Source of the DNA: Thermohalobaculum sp963721105
GTDB taxonomy: Bacteria > Pseudomonadota > Alphaproteobacteria > Rhodobacterales > Rhodobacteraceae
Direction: 5' to 3'
DNA length: 64,000 bases
Assembly (NCBI GenBank): GCA_963721105.1
Contig: CAVRHY010000011.1
Span: 1,116,001-1,180,000, forward strand
How positions within the stretch are numbered: the stretch's first letter is position 1; the number at the start of each line of letters is the position of its first letter. Made by a program: the position numbers and the translations under genes. This document shows positions 18,243-28,430 of the stretch, piece after piece. A model generated the notes under the pieces. The model was not told the DNA's origin. It saw only the letters and a program-made list of their open reading frames with translations, and did no database searches.

Positions 18243-18749
18243 TCAGAACGGGCTCATCTGGCGGAGTGTGCCGTCGCGCAGCACGAACTGATGCCAGATC
18301 GCGATCAGCGCGTGCAGCCCGGCCAGCACCAGGATCACCGACCCACCCGTCTCGTGCAGATCGGCGATGAGCCCCGGCGCCCCCTTTACCGGTGTGGCGA
18401 GGGAGGGGAGCTGGAGGCCGAAGTAGTCGACGGTCACGCCCAGGCGCGACGCCGCGTACCAGCCCGACAGGGGCAGGGCGATGATGAGCAGGTAGAGGAC
18501 GGTGTGGCCCAACTTGGCGGCGAGGTTCGGCCAATAGCCCTGCGGGTCCTCGACTCTCGGCGCGGCGCCCAGCCAGCGGGCCAGCAGCCGCGGGACGACC
18601 AGCAGCAGGATCGAAAAGCCGATGGTGAAATGGAGATAGGGCGGATCGGTCCTGATCCGCGACCCGCCTTCGCCCGTGAGATATGCGGCCAGCACCAGCG
18701 CGGCGGTGATCCAGTGGATCGCGATCGTGATGGATGAATAGCGACGCAT
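18243..18749 (-). CDS. Cytochrome b561
   Basis: 168 residues and four transmembrane helices. Heme-ligand histidines occur in SITIAIHWITA (helix 1), PYLHFTIGF, AKLGHTVLYLLII and HALIAIWHQFVL (helix 4), the normal CybB-like pattern. Such di-heme proteins pass electrons from quinol to periplasmic acceptors such as superoxide. Single gene; ATG 18749 starts just before helix 1. The 225 bp upstream contain no gene. Confidence 0.88.
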   Translation of the reverse strand: MRRYSSITIAIHWITAALVLAAYLTGEGGSRIRTDPPYLHFTIGFSILLLVVPRLLARWLGAAPRVEDPQGYWPNLAAKLGHTVLYLLIIALPLSGWYAASRLGVTVDYFGLQLPSLATPVKGAPGLIADLHETGGSVILVLAGLHALIAIWHQFVLRDGTLRQMSPF

Positions 18750-18973
18750 CGAGACTGTTCCTTTCCCTGCTCAGCGCCCCTCGCCGCGGGTAGGCGGGTA
18801 TCAGACACTCGGCAACCACAACGCTCACGTTCGCGATCCCGGTCGGCCCCTGCATCGCCATGCCGCAGGTGCGAGCGGTGCCGCAGCGCCGGGAAGCGCA
18901 TTCCGGCTGTTTCCCGGCTGCCATGCGGCCGGCGCCGGCGGCGCAGGAGGGATGCCCGGAGATGAACGGGTGG

Positions 18974-19186
18974 TCAAGGCGTCCGCCGTTCGCGTTGCGC
19001 GGAATCGCCCTGTCCGGCCCCGGTCAGGGTTTTCAGCACGAGCGTGAAATCCAGCAACTTCGAGCGGGTCTCGATGTATTGCCGGTCGACCGCGGCAAGC
19101 CGCTCGGGATCGGACATGTCGATGCCCTGCACCTGCGCGAGCCCGATGATGCCGGGGATCGCCTCGATGACGCCCGCCGCGGGCGG
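18974..19186 (-). pseudogene. C-terminal remnant of an undecaprenyl-phosphate sugar transferase
   Basis: About 70 codons match only the C-terminus of bacterial sugar transferases (WcaJ/PglC superfamily): IPGIIGLAQVQGIDMSDPER followed by DRQYIETRSKLLDFTLVLKT. The catalytic core and membrane anchor that should precede it are missing. The fragment abuts, head to head, a truncated epimerase at 19187. This looks like a rearrangement scar in a former polysaccharide locus. Confidence 0.75.
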
Positions 19187-19549
19187 TCGCGCCCCGCGCC
19201 TATCTCTCGCGGCGAACCTTTGCGATCTGCTGGGGGCCATCGCGCGGGCCGACGACCTCCAGTTGGGACGCCGCGGCAGGCTGGTTCTTCGAGCCGTCCG
19301 ATGGCGCCCCGGTCGCCACCGCCGATCTTGTCCGGGTGCTGGCCCAGGGTCTGGCCGCCCGGTCCGGCAGATCGCGGTCCCGCCCGGCGCGCCGCGGGCG
19401 CTGGGGCGTCTCGCCGGGCGCGCCGATACGGTGGCGGCCGCGCTCGACCCGCTGGTCGTCGAGGCAACGAGCCGCTCGGCCGGCTGTTCGGCTGGACACC
19501 TGCCGAGCGGATGCCCGACAGCCTGGGCTTTCTTCGCCCCTCCGGCTAA
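19187..19549 (+). pseudogene. C-terminal remnant of an NAD-dependent sugar epimerase/dehydratase
   Basis: Fragmented similarity to the last third of UDP-glucose 4-epimerase-type proteins: RLSLAANLCDLLGAIARADD, then after a frame change WFFEPSDGAPVATADLVRVL, then ALGRLAGRADTVAAALDPLV and finally LFGWTPAERMPDSLG in other frames. No Rossmann motif or YxxxK catalytic region precedes it. At least two internal frame changes. Faces away from the sugar transferase remnant. Confidence 0.65.
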
Positions 19550-19642
19550 CTCGCGGCAGGGTCGCCCCGCCGGCGGGCAACCGGGCGATCCCCCCGCAAG
19601 ATGGTCCAGGGCCAGCCATGACCCCCGGCCGCAGGGAGGGTC

Positions 19643-19668
19643 GGAACACCTCCGCCCCCGCGCGCGTT
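19643..19668 (+). promoter_or_regulatory. EcfG-type general stress promoter of ku-ligD
   Basis: GGAAC (19643-19647), 17-bp spacer, CGTT (19665-19668): exact match to the known alphaproteobacterial EcfG/RpoE2 consensus GGAAC-N16/17-CGTT. It ends 26 bp before the ku ATG, leaving a short leader. Implies induction of end joining in stationary phase or stress. Confidence 0.7.
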
Positions 19669-19694
19669 GCCGAAAGAACTGCGGGAGTTCGTCG

Positions 19695-20561
19695 ATGGCG
19701 CCGAGAGCTACCTGGAAGGGACACCTCAAGCTCGCCGAGCTGGCGTTTCCGGTCGCGCTCTATGCCGGGGCGACGACCTCGACACGCGTATCCTTCCACA
19801 TCCTGAACCGGAAGACCGGCAACCGCGTCAACCGCCAGTACTACGACGAGGAGACCGAGGAGCCGGTCGACCGCGAGCACCAGGTCAAGGGCTACGAGAC
19901 CGCCGACGGGCAAGTCGTCATCCTGCAGCCCGAGGAGATCGCCGAGGCGGTGCCCGAGAGCGACAAGACGATCCGGATCGAGGCGTTCCTCGCCTGCCGC
20001 GACGTCGACACGCTGTATTTCGACAAGCCCTACTTCATCGCGCCCCCGGACGGCATCCTCGGCGAATCCTTCGCCGTGCTGCGTGAGGGGATGCGCCGCA
20101 AGAAGGTGGCGGCACTTGGCCGCGCGGTGCTGTTCCGGCGCGTCCGAACGCTGATGTTGCGGGCGCAGGGGCCCGGCCTCGTCGCGAACACGCTGAACTT
20201 CGACTACGAGGTCCGCTCGGCGGCCGAGGCATTCGACGAGCTGCCGGAGACGAAGATCCAGGGCGAAATGCTGGAGCTCGCCAAGCACATCATCGCAACC
20301 AAGTCCGGCGCCTTCGACCCGCGCGCCTTCGACGACCGCTATGATCAGGCCGTTGCCGAGCTGGTGAAGGCCAAGATCGAAGGTCGCGAGATCAAGCGCG
20401 CGGCCCCGCCGAAGGATACCAAGGTCACGAGCCTGATGGACGCGCTTCGCGAGAGTGCCAAGGCGTCGGGCAAGGGCGGCAAGGCGGGCGGATCGCGCGG
20501 CAAGTCCGCGTCGCAGTCGCGCAAGAAGGCGGCCCCGGCGCCCAGCCGCAAAGCCGGCTGA
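19695..20561 (+). CDS. ku: Ku protein, non-homologous end joining (first copy)
   Basis: 288 residues. The prokaryotic Ku core starts at once (MAPRATWKGHLKLAELAFPV) and contains VSFHILNRKTGNRV, the EHQVKGYETADGQVVIL element and the dimerisation region through residue 230; the last 60 residues are Lys/Ser-rich and probably DNA- or LigD-interacting. Ku homodimers bind double-strand ends and recruit LigD. The stop overlaps the ligD ATG by one base (TGATG), so the two are coupled. An EcfG promoter lies just upstream. A second ku is convergent on the other side of ligD. Confidence 0.95.
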   Translation: MAPRATWKGHLKLAELAFPVALYAGATTSTRVSFHILNRKTGNRVNRQYYDEETEEPVDREHQVKGYETADGQVVILQPEEIAEAVPESDKTIRIEAFLACRDVDTLYFDKPYFIAPPDGILGESFAVLREGMRRKKVAALGRAVLFRRVRTLMLRAQGPGLVANTLNFDYEVRSAAEAFDELPETKIQGEMLELAKHIIATKSGAFDPRAFDDRYDQAVAELVKAKIEGREIKRAAPPKDTKVTSLMDALRESAKASGKGGKAGGSRGKSASQSRKKAAPAPSRKAG

Positions 20562-23100
20562 TGGCGCTCGAGGAATACAAGCGAAAGCGCGATTTCCGGA
20601 AGACCTCCGAGCCGCGCGGCAGGAAGGGCAAGGCCTCCGGCGACGGCTACCTGATCCAGAAGCACGCCGCGCGCCGGCTGCACTACGACCTTCGCCTCGA
20701 GATGGACGGCGTCCTGAAAAGCTGGGCCGTCGCCAAGGGGCCGAGCCTCGTCGCCGGCGAGAAGCGGCTGGCGGTCCACACCGAGGACCATCCGCTGGAG
20801 TATGGCGACTTCGAGGGCACCATCCCCAAGGGCGAGTACGGCGGCGGGACGGTCGTCCTCTGGGACCGGGGCCGCTGGTCGCCGATCGGCGATGCACGCA
20901 AGGGCTATGCCAAGGGGCATCTCGACTTCGAGCTGCACGGCGAGAAGCTGGGCGGGCGGTGGCACCTCGTGCGCATGGCCAAGAAGCCGCGCGAGAAGCG
21001 CGAGAACTGGCTGCTGATCAAGGGCGACGACGCGTTTCGCCCGCGGCGAGGACGAGCCGGACATCCTGGAGGAGCGTCCGGAATCGGTGAAGACGGGCAG
21101 GGTGGTCGAGGAGATCGCCGGCGAGGCACCGGGCTGGTCGTCGAAGACCGGCCGGATCGAGCCGCCCGCCCCCGACGCGCCCGACGCAACCGACATGCCG
21201 GGCCGGCGCCGGAGGTGCCCGTCCCGAAGAAGGCGAAGAAGGCCGCGTGGCCGGGCTTTGTCGAGCCGGCGCTGGCGACGCTGAAACCCTCGGCGCCGAC
21301 CGGCCGCAAGTGGCTGCACGAGATCAAGTTCGACGGCTACCGCCTGCAGGCGCATCTCCGCGCCGGCAAGGCGGCGCTTTACACCCGCAGCGGGCTCGAC
21401 TGGACGGCGAAGTTCGGCACCGCGATCACCGACGCGCTGGCCGCCCTGCCGGCGAAGGACGCCATCATCGACGGCGAGCTGGTCGTCGAGGGGCCGAGCG
21501 GCGCGTCCGACTTCTCCGCCCTGCAGGCGGACCTGTCCGCCGGCCGGACGGATCGCCTCGTCCTCTTTGTCTTCGACCTTCTCTACCTCGACGGCCGCGA
21601 CGTCCGCCCGGCGCCGCTGGTCGAGCGCAAGGCGGCGCTCGAGGCGCTGCTGCGCGACGCGCCGCCCGTGCTGCGCTACAGCGCGCATTTCGAGGAGAAC
21701 GGCGAGCTGGTCCTGCGCCATGCCTGCCGCCTCAGCCTCGAGGGGATCGTCTCGAAGGACCGCGACGCGCCCTATCGCTCGGGCCGCGGCAGGGAGTGGA
21801 TCAAGTCCAAGTGCTCCGAGCGGCAGGAGTTCGTCGTGGCGGGCTACGTGCCCTCCTCGACTTCGCCGAAGATGATCGGCTCGCTGCTGCTCGGCTATCA
21901 CGAGGACGGCAGGCTGGTGCATGCCGGCCGCGTCGGCACCGGCTTCACGCACAAGGTGGCCGCCGAGCTGTTCGCCCGGCTGGAGCCGCTCCATCAGCCA
22001 GCAAGTCCTTTCGCAGACAAGCTCTCGGCCGACGAGGCGCGGGGCGCCGTCTTCGTCCGGCCCGAACTGGTGGCCGAGGTCGAGTTCCGCGCCTGGACCG
22101 CCGAGGGCAGCGTGCGCCACGCCTCGTTCCGAGGCCTGCGCGAGGACAAGCTGCCGGCGGAGATCACACGCGAGTCCGCTGCCGCCGCCGCCACGCCCCC
22201 CGAAAAGCCCACCGGCCAAAGCCGCTGCCGCCCGTTCGGCTGACCCATCCGGACCGGGTGTACTGGCCGGATGCGGGCGTCACCAAGCAGGGGCTGGCCG
22301 AATATTACGCCGAGGTCTGGCCGCGCATGGGGCCGTTTGTCGCCAACCGGCCGCTGGCGCTGGTGCGCTGCCCGGGCGGGATCGGCGGCCAGTGCTTCTT
22401 CCAGAAGCACGCCTGGCGCGGCATGTCGTCGGACGTGCTCAGCGCGCACGATCCGAAGGACGAGGCGGACGAGCCGATCATCGGCATCGACGGCCTGCCG
22501 GGCCTGCTGGGGCTGGTGCAGGGCGGCGTACTCGAAATTCACCCCTGGGGCGCACAGTTCGGCGACCTCGAGCGGCCGGACTTCATCAACATGGACCTCG
22601 ACCCCGGCCCGGGCGTCAGCTGGGCCGGCGTGATCGAGGCGGCACGCGAGGTGCGCGAGCGGCTGCGCGCCGCCGGGCTCGAAAGCTTCGTCAAGACGTC
22701 GGGCGGCAAGGGGCTGCACGTCGTCGCGCCCCTGAAGCCGCGCGCCGAGTGGGACGAGGTCAAGGCCTTCGCCAAGTCGATCGCGACGGCGATGGCCTCG
22801 GACAGCCCCGAGCGTTACGTCGCGACCGTGACCAAGTCCAAGCGCAAGGGCAAGACGCTGATCGACTACCTGCGGAACGGTCGGGGGGCGACGGCGGTGG
22901 CGCCCTACTCGACGCGCGCCCGGCCGGGCGCCACCGTCTCGATGCCGCTCGACTGGAGCGAGCTTGGCGACGAGATCGGGCCTGACCACTTCACCGTCAT
23001 GAACGCGCCAGCCCGGCTGGAGAATCTCGACGCGGACCCGTGGGCGGACTTCTGGCGGGCGGCGAAGCCGCTGGGCGGAAAGGCGCGCAAGGCGGCCTGA
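20561..23100 (+). CDS. ligD: Multidomain ATP-dependent DNA ligase LigD (three frameshifts)
   Basis: About 845 residues after joining frames. Order is phosphoesterase - ligase - polymerase. The N-terminal 3'-phosphoesterase has AARRLHYDLRLEMDG, HTEDHPLEYGDFEGTIPKGE and YGGGTVVLWDRG. The ligase has nucleotidyl-Lys motif EIKFDGYR, DGELVVEG and EGIVSKDRDAPY. The primase-like polymerase has LTHPDRVYWPD, INMDLDPGPG (catalytic Asp pair) and KTSGGKGLHVVAPL. Frame breaks: near 21039 (one extra T in GCGTTT; removal gives DDAFARGEDEPDILEERPE), near 21205, and near 22210 between ligase and polymerase. Flanked by two ku genes. Confidence 0.93.
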
Positions 23101-23145
23101 CGGTCGGAGCGGGGGCAGTCTGACAGTTCGGAGTTTTTTCCGCCG

Positions 23146-23198
23146 ATGCGGGATCCGGTCGATCCGCGCGGAGATTCAGGCGTTCGCGGGAATGACAG
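23146..23198. repeat. Dispersed hairpin repeat, diverged copy
   Basis: Contains GCGGAGATTCAGGCGTTCGC then GGGAATGAC, a diverged copy of the element at 25230-25262 (CCGGAGATCCCCGCATCCGC then GGGGATGAC). Sits between the convergent ends of ligD and the second ku, where it could act as a bidirectional terminator. Confidence 0.45.
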
Positions 23199-23217
23199 GG
23201 GGGTACGGGGGTCTGGC

Positions 23218-24054
23218 CTAGCCGCTTTTCTTGCCCCCGCCCTTTCCACCGCCGCTCTTCTTCTCCTGCGAGATCGATTTCCGGAGCGCGTCCATGATGT
23301 TGACGACGTTGGTCGGCGTCTCGGGTTCGGGCGCGGGCTTTGCCTTCGCCTTGCCCTTGGGCTTTTTTTTCTGCTTGGCCGCGATGATCTCCTTCAGCTT
23401 CTCCTGGACGGGGTCGCCGACCATCTTTTTGTTCCAGGGCTTCGTCAGGTCGCCGATCAGCGTCTCGACCAGCTTGACCAGCTTGCCGTCCGGCTTCTTC
23501 TCCTCGATCCCGCCAAAGACCTCGGCCGGGTCGCGCACCTCGTCGCCGTAGCGCAGCGTCCACAGGATGATGCCCCTGCCGCGCGGCTCGAGCATCACCG
23601 CACGTTCGCGGCGTGACAGCACGAGGCGCGAGATGCCGACCGTGTCGGTGGCGGCCATGGCCTCGCGGATGACGGCGAAGGCCTCCTCGGCGACCTCGTC
23701 GTCGGGCATCAGGAAATAGGGCGTGTCCTGCCAGATCCACTCGATCGAGTCGGCCGGCACGAACTGGTCGATGTCGATGGTGCGCGTGCTCTCCAGCCCG
23801 ACCGCCTCGAGCTCGTCGTCCTCCAGCACGACGTGCTGCCCCTCGGCGGTCTCGTAGCCGCGCACCTCGTTCTCGTCGGGCACGGGCTTGCCGGTCTCGG
23901 CATCGACATATCGGCTGCGGACGCGGTTGCCGGTCTCGGCGTTGACGGTGTGAAAGCGCAGCTTCTCGCGCTCGCTCGTCGCCGGCGACAGCGTCACCGG
24001 GCAGGTGACGAGCGAGAGCTTCAGGTAGCCCTTCCAGTAGGGGCGCGGCGCCAT
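23218..24054 (-). CDS. ku: Ku protein, second paralogue
   Basis: 278 residues, intact, with the Ku core (MAPRPYWKGYLKLSLVTCPV, LRFHTVNAETGNRV, DENEVRGYETAEGQHVVLED) and a Lys-rich tail with PTNVVNIMDALRKSI. About as different from the first Ku as typical rhizobial Ku paralogues are from each other. ATG 24054 has a GGGAGAA ribosome site. It converges on ligD from the other side and has no visible EcfG-type promoter, so the paralogues may be used under different conditions. Confidence 0.95.
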   Translation of the reverse strand: MAPRPYWKGYLKLSLVTCPVTLSPATSEREKLRFHTVNAETGNRVRSRYVDAETGKPVPDENEVRGYETAEGQHVVLEDDELEAVGLESTRTIDIDQFVPADSIEWIWQDTPYFLMPDDEVAEEAFAVIREAMAATDTVGISRLVLSRRERAVMLEPRGRGIILWTLRYGDEVRDPAEVFGGIEEKKPDGKLVKLVETLIGDLTKPWNKKMVGDPVQEKLKEIIAAKQKKKPKGKAKAKPAPEPETPTNVVNIMDALRKSISQEKKSGGGKGGGKKSG

Positions 24055-24204
24055 CTCGGTTCTCCCAGCCCTGATCGGGCAGAACGCGCCAGCGGGCGGA
24101 TCGTTTCTCAGCCAGCGCGGGCTGACCCACTCCGCGACGACAAAATCGTGGAGCCGGGCGCCCGGCTTCCGTTAACAGGGGGCGAACGCAGGCAGGAGGG
24201 GCGG

Positions 24205-25173
24205 ATGGATTATCGGATTCTCGGGCGGACGGGGCTGCGCGTCTCGCCGCTCTGCTTCGGCACCATGTCTTTCGGCGGCGATGCCGACGAGTCGGCCTCG
24301 GCTGCGCTCTACAAGGCGGTGCGCGAGCGGGGCATCAATTTTCTCGACTGCGCCGACGCCTACCAGAAGGGCCGGGCCGAGCAGATCCTCGGCCGGCTGA
24401 TGGCGCACGAGCGCGACCAGCTGATCGTCACGACCAAGTGCCACGGCGCAATGGGCGACGACATCAACATGCGCGGCGCGTCGCGGCGGCACATCCGCTC
24501 GGCCGTCGAGGCGTCGCTCCGCCGCCTCGGCACCGACCGCGTCGAGGTGCTGTTCATGCACCGCTGGGAGGAGACGGTGCCGGTCGAGGAGACGCTGCGC
24601 GCGCTCGAGGACCTGGTCCGCGCCGGCAAGGTGCTGCATGTCGGCGTGTCGAACTGGTCGGCCTGGCAGACGGCGCTGGGGCTCGGCATCGCCGACCGCG
24701 CCGGCTGGTCGCCGATCGACGTGATCCAGCCGATGTACAACCTGGTCAAGCGCCAGGCCGAGGTCGAAATATTGCCGCTGGCGCGGCATCGCGGGTTGGG
24801 GGTCATCACCTACTCGCCGCTCGGCGGCGGACTGCTGACGGGCAAGTATGCCGGCACGCAGGCCAACAGCGGCCGGCTGGTCGACAACCCGATGTATGGC
24901 CGCCGCTATGGCGCGACGCAGGCGCACGAGACCGCCGCCGCCTTCGCCGAGCTCGCGCGGGCCGAGGGCGCCAACCCCGTGACGCTGGCGGTCGGCTGGG
25001 TCAAGGCGAACCCGGGCGTCACCTGCCCGATCATCGGCGCCCGCTCGGTCGAGCAACTCCAGCCGGCACTGGATGCGCTCGACGTCAACCTGGCGCCGGA
25101 GCTCTACGACCGGATCACCGCGCTGTCGCCGACACCCGCTCCGGCCACAGACCGCAGCGAAGGGGCGGGCTGA
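24205..25173 (+). CDS. Aldo/keto reductase
   Basis: 322 residues, intact; ATG 24205 follows GGCAGGAGGGG. TIM-barrel oxidoreductase with the catalytic tetrad recognisable: Asp and Tyr in FLDCADAYQKG, Lys in VTTKCHG and His in VLFMHRWEE. NADPH-site elements GVSNWSAWQ and CPIIGARSVEQL follow. Similar to the YghZ/Tas-like subgroup. The substrate cannot be read from sequence. No operon partner; it converges with the RND pump gene. Confidence 0.9.
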   Translation: MDYRILGRTGLRVSPLCFGTMSFGGDADESASAALYKAVRERGINFLDCADAYQKGRAEQILGRLMAHERDQLIVTTKCHGAMGDDINMRGASRRHIRSAVEASLRRLGTDRVEVLFMHRWEETVPVEETLRALEDLVRAGKVLHVGVSNWSAWQTALGLGIADRAGWSPIDVIQPMYNLVKRQAEVEILPLARHRGLGVITYSPLGGGLLTGKYAGTQANSGRLVDNPMYGRRYGATQAHETAAAFAELARAEGANPVTLAVGWVKANPGVTCPIIGARSVEQLQPALDALDVNLAPELYDRITALSPTPAPATDRSEGAG

Positions 25174-25200
25174 CGCCGGGGCGTTGGCAGGCGTCACGAC

Positions 25201-25262
25201 CGCGGATGCGGGCATCTCGTGGGGGGCGGCCCGGAGATCCCCGCATCCGCGGGGATGACATC
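25201..25262. repeat. Palindromic dispersed element between convergent genes
   Basis: Inverted repeat: CGCGGATGCGGGCATCT (25201-25217) pairs with AGATCCCCGCATCCGCG (25235-25251), 16 of 17 positions, loop 17 nt, followed by GGGATGAC. A related copy is at 23146-23198. Both copies sit between convergent gene ends. Confidence 0.6.
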
Positions 25263-25294
25263 GTTCCGGTGCTGGCGACCTCCGCGGCCCCGGG

Positions 25295-28200
25295 TCAGCC
25301 CGCCGCCAGCTCCTCGCGCAGCCGCGCCTCCTCGTGCGTGCGCGGCTTGGACAGCGGCGCCAGCAGCAGGTAGAGCACCGGCACCAGCAGCAGCGTGAAC
25401 ACCGTCGAGAAGCCGAGCCCGCCGGCGATCACCCAGCCGATGGCCTCGCGCGCCTCGGCGCCGGCGCCGGTCGAGATGATCAGCGGCACGGCGCCCAGCA
25501 CCGTCGAGAGCATCGTCATCATCACCGGGCGAAAGCGCAGGCGCACGGCGTTGCGGATCGCCTCGGGCACCGCCTGCCCACGCTCGCGCAACTGGTTGGC
25601 GAACTCGACCACCAGGATGCCATTCTTGGCCATGATGCCGATCAGCATGACCAGCCCGATCTGGCTGTAGACGTTCAGCGAGCCGCCCGTCAGCAGGATC
25701 GCCATCAGCGCGGCGCCGAGGCCGAAGGGGACGGTCAGCATGATGACGATCGCGCTGACCAGGCTTTCGAACTGCGCCGCCAGCACCAGCAGCACGATCA
25801 GCGCCGCGACGCCGAAGACCATCAGCGTGCCGGTCTCGCTCTCGTCCAGCTGCGCCGCCTCGCCCAGCAGGATCAGCGTCGCGTCGTCGCCGAGCACTTG
25901 GCGCTTCAGCGCGCGCAGCGCCTCGACGCCCGCCTTCATGTCGACGCCCGGCGCCAGGTTGGTCTGGGCCGAGACGGCGCGCGCCCGCTCCTCGCGCGAC
26001 AGCGAGGGGGCGGTCGCCTCTTCGCGGATCGTCACGATCGACGACAGCGGCACGAAGCCGCCGGCATTGGTGCGCACGAACAGGTTCTCGAGGTCCGTCT
26101 GGTCGTTGACCGGTCGGCCGCCGGGCATCAGCTTCACCTCGACGATGTCGTCGCCCAGGAACAGCTCCGCCGCCTTCTGGCCCTCGACCATGGTGCGGAT
26201 CGTCTGCGTCACGGCCGAAAGAGGCACGCCCAGCGTCGAGGCGCGCTCGCGGTCGATGTCGATGGCCAGCTGCGGCTGTGTGACGTCGTAGCTGACCTGC
26301 GCGTTGATGAAGTGCGGGTCGCGCTGCATCGCCGCGACCAGCGTGTCGGCATTGTCGGCCAGCGGGCCGTACTCGGCGCCGGTCAGCGCGAACTGCAGGC
26401 CCTGGCCGCCGCCGCGGATGCCCAGGCTGTTGCCGGAGCGCGCGAAGACGCTGAGGCCCGGGATCTTCTGCAACTGCCGGTTCACCTCGGCGGTAACGTC
26501 CTGCTGGCTGCGCCGGCCGCTGTCCCAGTCGGCCATGCGGGCGATGACGAAAGCGCGGTTCGAGCTGCCGCGGCCGACGATCGACAGCACGGTCGCGACG
26601 TCGCCGCTCTCGCGATAGGGCGCCAGCACGGCCTCGACCTTGCGCACCTGCTCGTCGGTGTAGGCGAGGCTGGCGCCGACCGGCGTCGAGGCCATGGCGA
26701 AGATGACGCCGCGGTCCTCGCTGGGCGTGATCTCCTGCGGCAGGCTGCGGTAGAGGCCGAAGCTGAAGACCGCGAAGACCAGCGCCGCCGCCAGCGTGAC
26801 GTAGGGCGCACGCAGGCACCCCTCGATGGCGGCGAAGCAGGCGCGCGACAGCCCGCTTGCCAGCAGGCGCCAGCCCTTCGTCAGCACGCCGCCCTCGGTC
26901 GGCGCCCGGTTCGCGCCGACGCCCAGCTTCGCCGCCAGCATCGGGCAGAGCGTCAGCGCCGTCACCGACGACAGCGCGACCGCGAAGGCCAGCACGATAG
27001 CCGAACTCCGAGAACAGCCCGCCCGCCTGGCCGGGCAGGAACGAGATCGGCACGAAGACGGCGGCCAGCGTCGCCGTCGTCGTCAGAACGGCGAACACGA
27101 CCTCGCGCGAGCCGATCACCGCGGCGGCGCGCCGGCCCATGCCCTCGCGCCGATGCCGGGCGATGTTCTCGAGCACGACGATGGCGTCGTCGACCACCAG
27201 CCCCGTCGCCAGCACCAGCCCCAGCAGCGTGATGGTGTTGATCGAGAACCCCGCCAGCCACAGCGCCGCCACCGTGCCGACCAGCGCCACCGGGATCGTG
27301 ACGACCGGGATCAGCGTCGCGCGCAGCGAGCCGAGGAAGGCGAAGATGACAGCGACGACGATGCCTGTCGCGATCAGCAGCGTCATGACCACCTCGCGGA
27401 TCGAGCGCTCGATGAAGACGCCGTCGTCGGACGAGATCTGCAGCTGGACGCCCTGCGGCAGGCGGCGCTGCAGCTCGGGCAGGCGGCCGCGCACGGCGGT
27501 GCTGATCTCGAGCGTGTTCGACTGCGCCTGCCGCACGACGCCGAGACCGATGGCAGGCAGCCCGTTCTGCCGCACCATCGAGGCGACGTCGTCGCCGGTG
27601 CGCTGGACGAAGGCCACATCGCCGATCCGGGTGCTGCCGTCGATGTAGATGTTGGCGATGTCCTCGGCCGTCCTGACGGCCGCAGTAGAGCGCACGACGA
27701 GCGACTGCGTCGCCGTCTTGACCGATCCGGAGGGCGCGTCCAGCGCCGCGTCGGCCAGAGCCGCGCGCAGATCCTCGACCGTCAGCCCGCGGCTGGCCAG
27801 CGCCGTCGGGTGGACGGCGACGCGCATGATGTCCTTGCGGCCGCCATAGACCGAGACCTCGGCGACGCCCTCGACGGTGGCCAGGTCGTCGGCGACGACG
27901 TCCTCGGCCAGCCGGGTCAGCTCGTCCTGCCCGACATCGCCCGTCAGCGACAGGCGCAGCACGGTCTCGCCGTTTGAGCCGGCCTTGCTGACGATCGGTT
28001 CGTCGACCTCCTCGGGCAGGTTGCGCCGCGCGCGTGAGACCTGGTCGCGCACGTCGCTGGCCGCCTCGATCAGGTCGGTCGAGTCCGAGAACTCGAGCGT
28101 CACCGAACTCGAGCCGTAGCTGGACGAGGACGAGATCGACACGACGCCCGGCACCTGGCTGAGCGCGTCCTCGAGCCGGCTGGTGACCTGCGAGTCGATG

Positions 28201-28430
28201 GTCTCGGCCGAGGCGCCGTCATAGGTCGTGCGCACCGAGATCACGGCGCGGTCGACATCGGGCAACTCGCGCACCTCGACCCCGCCGAGCGCCGCCAGGC
28301 CGGCGACGACGATCAGAAGGTTGATGACCAGCGCCAGCACCGGCCGGCGGATGAAGATGGCCGTCGGGCCGAGGCCCGTCGCGGGGGTCTCGGCGGCGGG
28401 CGCCCCGGTCTCGCGGGGGCTGTCGCTCAT
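25295..28430 (-). CDS. RND efflux transporter, AcrB/HAE1 family (one frameshift)
   Basis: About 1045 residues joined. Inner-membrane proton-driven pump: 12 transmembrane helices in two sets with large periplasmic loops. N-terminal IFIRRPVLALVINLLIVVAG, VDDAIVVLENIARHRREGM with the essential Asp pair region of helix 4, and in the second half LIGIMAKNGILVVEFANQL. The frame breaks near 27000 after GGLFSEFG; removing the A in GGCTATCGTG gives FVLAFAVALSSVTALTLCP, the normal continuation. ATG overlaps the stop of the adaptor gene (ATGA). No outer-membrane TolC-like gene is adjacent, so an unlinked one is probably used. Confidence 0.94.

Noticed and set aside
24150..24180. EcfG promoter for the aldo/keto reductase (GGAGC-N15-CGTT)
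   Set aside because: Mismatch in the -35 and wrong spacing; the sequence is part of a GAGCCGGGC palindrome.
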